Part shown: positions 60,367 to 64,000 of the stretch, piece by piece
Position numbering within the stretch: the stretch's first letter is position 1
Layout: each line of letters starts with the position of its first letter
DNA from: Wuchereria bancrofti
Taxonomy: Eukaryota; Nematoda; Chromadorea; Rhabditida; Onchocercidae
NCBI GenBank assembly: GCA_005281725.1
Contig: SSBO01000012.1
Span: 20,600,779 to 20,664,778, forward strand
Length of the DNA stretch: 64,000 nt
Direction: 5' to 3'
The notes under the pieces: model-generated
Database searches by the model: none
The model's input: the letters and a program-made list of their open reading frames with translations, nothing else
What the model was told of the DNA's origin: nothing
Position numbers and translations under genes: made by a program

Positions 60367-62325
60367 AATCGATGAGATAGATGAACTGTTGGAAAGTTTG
60401 CTAAACGGATCGACAATAGATAGATTGGTACTTAATCAGGCATTCATTTTATGACTTTTTTGCGCTGACTCAATTCACAAACAAATACTAACCATTTCTT
60501 AAATAGTTAGCATTAAAGAAGATTATGATAATAAATTAAGGATGAATGTTTATAATTAATTGTTGATGGCTTTCTTTGCCACTAATATTATGAAATATAA
60601 GCATTAATTATACCGTACACAAAAACATTTTCTATCTTATCTGCATTCTATCTATCACTATAGTTTGTCACTCTGTTAGATAATATTGTTAACATTAGCA
60701 CTAAATGATCTGTCAGTATTATCGATTGAGATGTAAATAAAGCTGAAAATGAAGAATTTACTGATTTGTTATCAAAATTACATGAATATTTTACAATCAT
60801 AACATGCTATGCAAATTAACAACATTTAATGCAATTGTTCACTGTGCTTTTATGCTTCTAGAAAATATACATTCTTCATTTTTGTTTTTTTAATTTAACT
60901 GTAATTTTGATTTCGACACTAAAATTTATCAGAAATGAAATTAATGAACTCGATGGATAAAAAGAAGGAAATATTGAATGGTGAATCGTACTATTGCAAA
61001 ATTTTAGTACGATTCTAACTTGCTGTTTCTCAAGTTAGTAATATTTAAAATTCCGATTTCAGTAAAATAAAAAGACTGCATTTTTCCTACAAGTTTTCTA
61101 TTGAATGATTTAATTTATCATTATCTTAGTACATATGCTTCACGTACACTATCATTATCAGCAATGATTTGTTGGATATATTATCAGTAACACCTTTACA
61201 ATGACTATAACAGTGATACTAGTTGACGACGCAGCAAAATTAATGCAATTTTAGACTTTTGATGCACCAAATTATGTGTGTATACCAAATGTTTGCAATT
61301 TTTAAACTTAAGTTTTTAGCTATTTCTTGATGAAATTCTTTATTTCCGGTCGGTGATATCAAAGAAAAATTTATGAATACAGCGAAACGGTTTCAATGTA
61401 ACGAATGGTATCAATGCAGGATATTCTGGTACGATTATCATCAAAAAATGCTGCATTTCACCTTTGAAAAATACATTCCATTTTTTTTCCTTCTTTTTTT
61501 TGGAATTTTTGGTAATAGCTTTAGAATTAGATTTTGATAATGGAATTTTATGAAACTTTGCAGTTGGAGTTTTGAAAATTATTACTGCATAATTTCAGGA
61601 TCCATTTTAAGTAACGATTTTGTGTACCTTTTTTCAGTAAAACTTTCTGTACTTGCATATTATATTGCAAGACATATATTTTAATAATATCATTTTGTAA
61701 AGTTTTGATCAGTAAGGTAATTTTTTGTAGTAAATCAGCATGTTTATGGAAATGAGTGATTAATTCATATTATTGTCTTTTGATTTCAAATGTTTTCACA
61801 TGAAAGATCATTTTTAGCTAGATTAAGCACTGAATCACACTTGGCTATTTAAAATCCAATGTTTAATTAGCGCTTGCTTTATTTAGCTGGAAATGAAATA
61901 TGCTATTATAAAAAAGAAAAAAGTAAATGAGATAACATTATTATTCAATTATATCCTCTTGAATAAATGATTAGATATGTCATCAATAATGCTTTTTTTA
62001 AATCGCAATTTATCACCAAAGATCGATGCAATCTTCCTACTTAGATATTGCGGTAAGATTATCTATAATGACAATCCTAAATTCATAGCCAAACTAAGTC
62101 TTGTTGGAAATGGCCAATGATTATCATGCCTTTTACGAAATAACAAAATTCTAAATTAATTCATAAACTTTGTATTTGATTAGAAAGAGAAAGATAAACT
62201 TTCTCATATAATTGATTATAATGGGGTCAAAAAGAATTGAAATTGTAATTAGTGGAATCAAAAATGATGAATGCAAGACGGAGCCAAGATGCCGGGCGGA
62301 TATTGCTCATCAGTAGGAATTAGAA

Positions 62326-62597
62326 TCAGAAGCAAAAGGAATTTGTTACAACAGGACATAAAAAAAAAAACAGGAAAAAATTAACAGCAGCAGAAGCTGG
62401 AAGCAGAAAAAGCCAATAGGGATGATGATGATGATGAAGATGATGATAATGATAATCATCATCATCATCATCACCGTCTGCTGCTTCCATGTAGGCGCCT
62501 TTGGACTCCACGATTTTCGGCATGTTTGAACCCCGTTGTCTCCTTCCTCCTCCTTTTCTTCCTCAATCCGTTGTACAACTGCACCATTACGCATCAT
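62326..62597 (-). CDS. Possible first exon next to a GAT/ATC foldback
   Basis: On the minus strand two overlapping frames are open. One starts MMRNGAVVQRIEEEKEEEG and could end at a GTGATG donor where the GAT repeat begins; the other starts MPKIVESKGAYMEAADGDDD and runs through the repeat into a hydrophobic stretch. The GC content and acidic start are unusual for the surroundings. No downstream exon was found, so the frame cannot be chosen and the gene is unproven. Confidence 0.25.
62421..62473. repeat. GAT-repeat / ATC-repeat foldback
   Basis: A run of GAT units is followed immediately by a run of ATC units, its reverse complement, so the block can fold into a hairpin of about 18 bp or more. 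Confidence 0.85.
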
Positions 62598-62599
62598 CT

Positions 62600-64000
62600 T
62601 TTCAATTTTGCAAACTACAATTTGTAGTACAATGATAATGATAATGATAATAATGATAACTTCTCACTACTCATTTATCGCAATGTTTATTTTACTATGC
62701 AAAATAAATCAAAAACAATTTCAATACTTTTAAATATCAGTAAATAAGCTTTTAAAAAAATTTGACAATCTATTTTTTCCTCATTCATAGAAATGTTACT
62801 TCTAACATTTCATTATATTATTGTAATTCGAAATATTGCTATACTAATTAAAAAAGTAGGAGGAAAGAAGCAATAAAAAGACAAAGTAAACGAATTATCA
62901 CTTCCACCATCTTCCACAATAGTCAAATTATGACCATTTCCGCATCACATTGTCATCAGTTTGTTTATTTCTAAGGGTGACTAACAGGTATACTGATAAT
63001 TTTGTTAGCTTAAGATATGGCATAAAACTTGAATTTCAGAAAAAAGCTATTTCAGCAGTTTTAGATAAAAATAAAAAATGTGTATGTGTGTGTATGTGCG
63101 TGTGTGTGTATGTGTATGTGTGTGTGTTGTACGTGTGAAAAAGATAATAGTAAAGAGAAAATAAAAACTGTTAGTTGGACGGATAGTTATCCCACAATGT
63201 ATGTGACGAATGTATCAAATATATGTCTGTGTGTATGTATGTGAATGTGTAGGCCAAATTATATTTGCTATTTTGTGAAGTAATAATGATTTGCGAAAAC
63301 CGCACACCGCGAACAAATCCTCGCAAGTACTTACGCATACACATACACACATACATAGACATACACACACACCCATGCATACACATATGTATACACCGTA
63401 GTTTACCATTTCTGAAAAATAAATTTAAAAGGCGCAATCCTTCTTTTATCATTGTCAAATATTCTCCAATTGTCGCCTTATCCTTATTTTATCCTCCCAA
63501 TGAAGTGCTACCATTAATTTACCTATTTCAATGATTTTTTTTTCTTTCCTTTAAAAAATTTATATTTCCTTTAGCAATCAATGAATGCTATTCAAATCAG
63601 GAATAAATGATTCTTTCAATGTGAAGTTAATAAAATAGATTAAATGACTCAATTTATGCGACGAAAGGCTTGGCATACCTGTGTGGAAGATATGGCATAC
63701 CTGTGCCATATTTGTTGGAAGGTTAATATGCTTCTATTATACTTGTGTGAAAGGTTGACTTAGCTATGTTCTTAACTAAGGTCAAATACTTTAGGAACTC
63801 TTCACTGGCTAAAATTTTCTCCTTTCAATCTGTTCTATGTTCTTTTGTTCATTTTCATATTTACCTGAAGTCAAATTCATTTCACGATAAAGTATTTTAA
63901 CTTACAATGAGTAATTGATGTCATTAAATGATAATCCGTCAGCTTATTCCTTATAGCTCATTCAGAGATGATTAACAATTTACTTGCTGAACGTATTATA
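62600..64000. other. AT-rich right edge with TG/CA microsatellites
   Basis: No gene supported. (TG)n at about 63079-63137 and (CA)n at about 63337-63385; frames here are translations of the repeats. AGGTATGGCATACCTGTG-like short repeats (GGCATACCTGTG twice) occur at 63671-63705. Confidence 0.7.

Larger units (their letters stand above)
57100..62275. other. AT-rich intergenic DNA with small repeats
   Basis: No convincing gene. A 71-codon plus frame (57222-57437) overlaps a short tandem repeat; a 62-codon frame at 57911-58099 lacks context. Also present: a duplicated 24-mer ATTTCGGAAATTTATAATTA at about 59758 and 59788, and GTTAGACACAATTAATTGTA at about 59816 and again at 60064. Confidence 0.6.

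Noticed and set aside
1..64000. tRNA, rRNA, spliced-leader RNA genes and CRISPR arrays
   Set aside because: No tRNA-type GGTTCGAATCC box, rRNA-like block, spliced-leader core or regularly spaced repeats were seen by eye; a covariance-model search would be decisive.

Overview
The window looks like nuclear DNA of a parasitic nematode. I infer a filarial or other spirurine species; no species marker is visible. The evidence is roughly 70% A+T sequence, short introns with TTTTCAG acceptors, a textbook cuticle collagen gene, and acceptor sites just upstream of ATGs as expected for spliced-leader trans-splicing. Most of the 64 kb is AT-rich non-coding DNA. Most open frames are chance frames or shadows, so the genes below were built by joining exons on phase and splice signals.

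Layout. (1) 1-1650: the end of a minus-strand gene, purine-rich coiled-coil-like debris, a 480-bp repeat carrying a small secreted-peptide gene, and a single N. (2) 1651-6299: copy 1 of a segmental duplication with a two-exon UPF0057/Pmp3-like membrane-protein gene; copy 1 also carries a clean solo LTR. (3) 6300-28208: mostly empty, with an older LTR relic (about 13.9-14.4 kb), a Tc1/mariner-type foldback element (16029-16640), a four-exon Cys-rich membrane-protein gene on the minus strand (19413-21871), and a broken BEL/Pao gag remnant (about 25.5-26.0 kb). (4) 28209-38629: copy 2 of the duplication, then copy 3, whose first half is inverted in place and joined to its second half by another single N. 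(5) 40896-43374: a four-exon cuticle collagen gene. (6) 45972-57055: two head-to-tail minus-strand MBOAT lysophospholipid acyltransferase paralogues. They are diverged at both ends but share a central 1.7-kb tract, introns included, with one difference. (7) 57.1-64 kb: microsatellites and AT-rich DNA without a convincing gene.

The well-supported genes are the collagen (extracellular cuticle), the two acyltransferases (ER membrane phospholipid remodelling), the Cys-rich single-pass membrane protein, and the small hydrophobic UPF0057-like protein in three copies. They do not form an obvious pathway. The most notable biology is genome dynamics: segmental duplication with inversion, a localised burst of amino-acid changes in one UPF0057-like copy, gene-conversion-like homogenisation of the acyltransferase pair, and an LTR insertion with a perfect empty site in the paralogous segment. 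Because both Ns sit at repeat junctions, part of the segmental structure may be assembly artefact.
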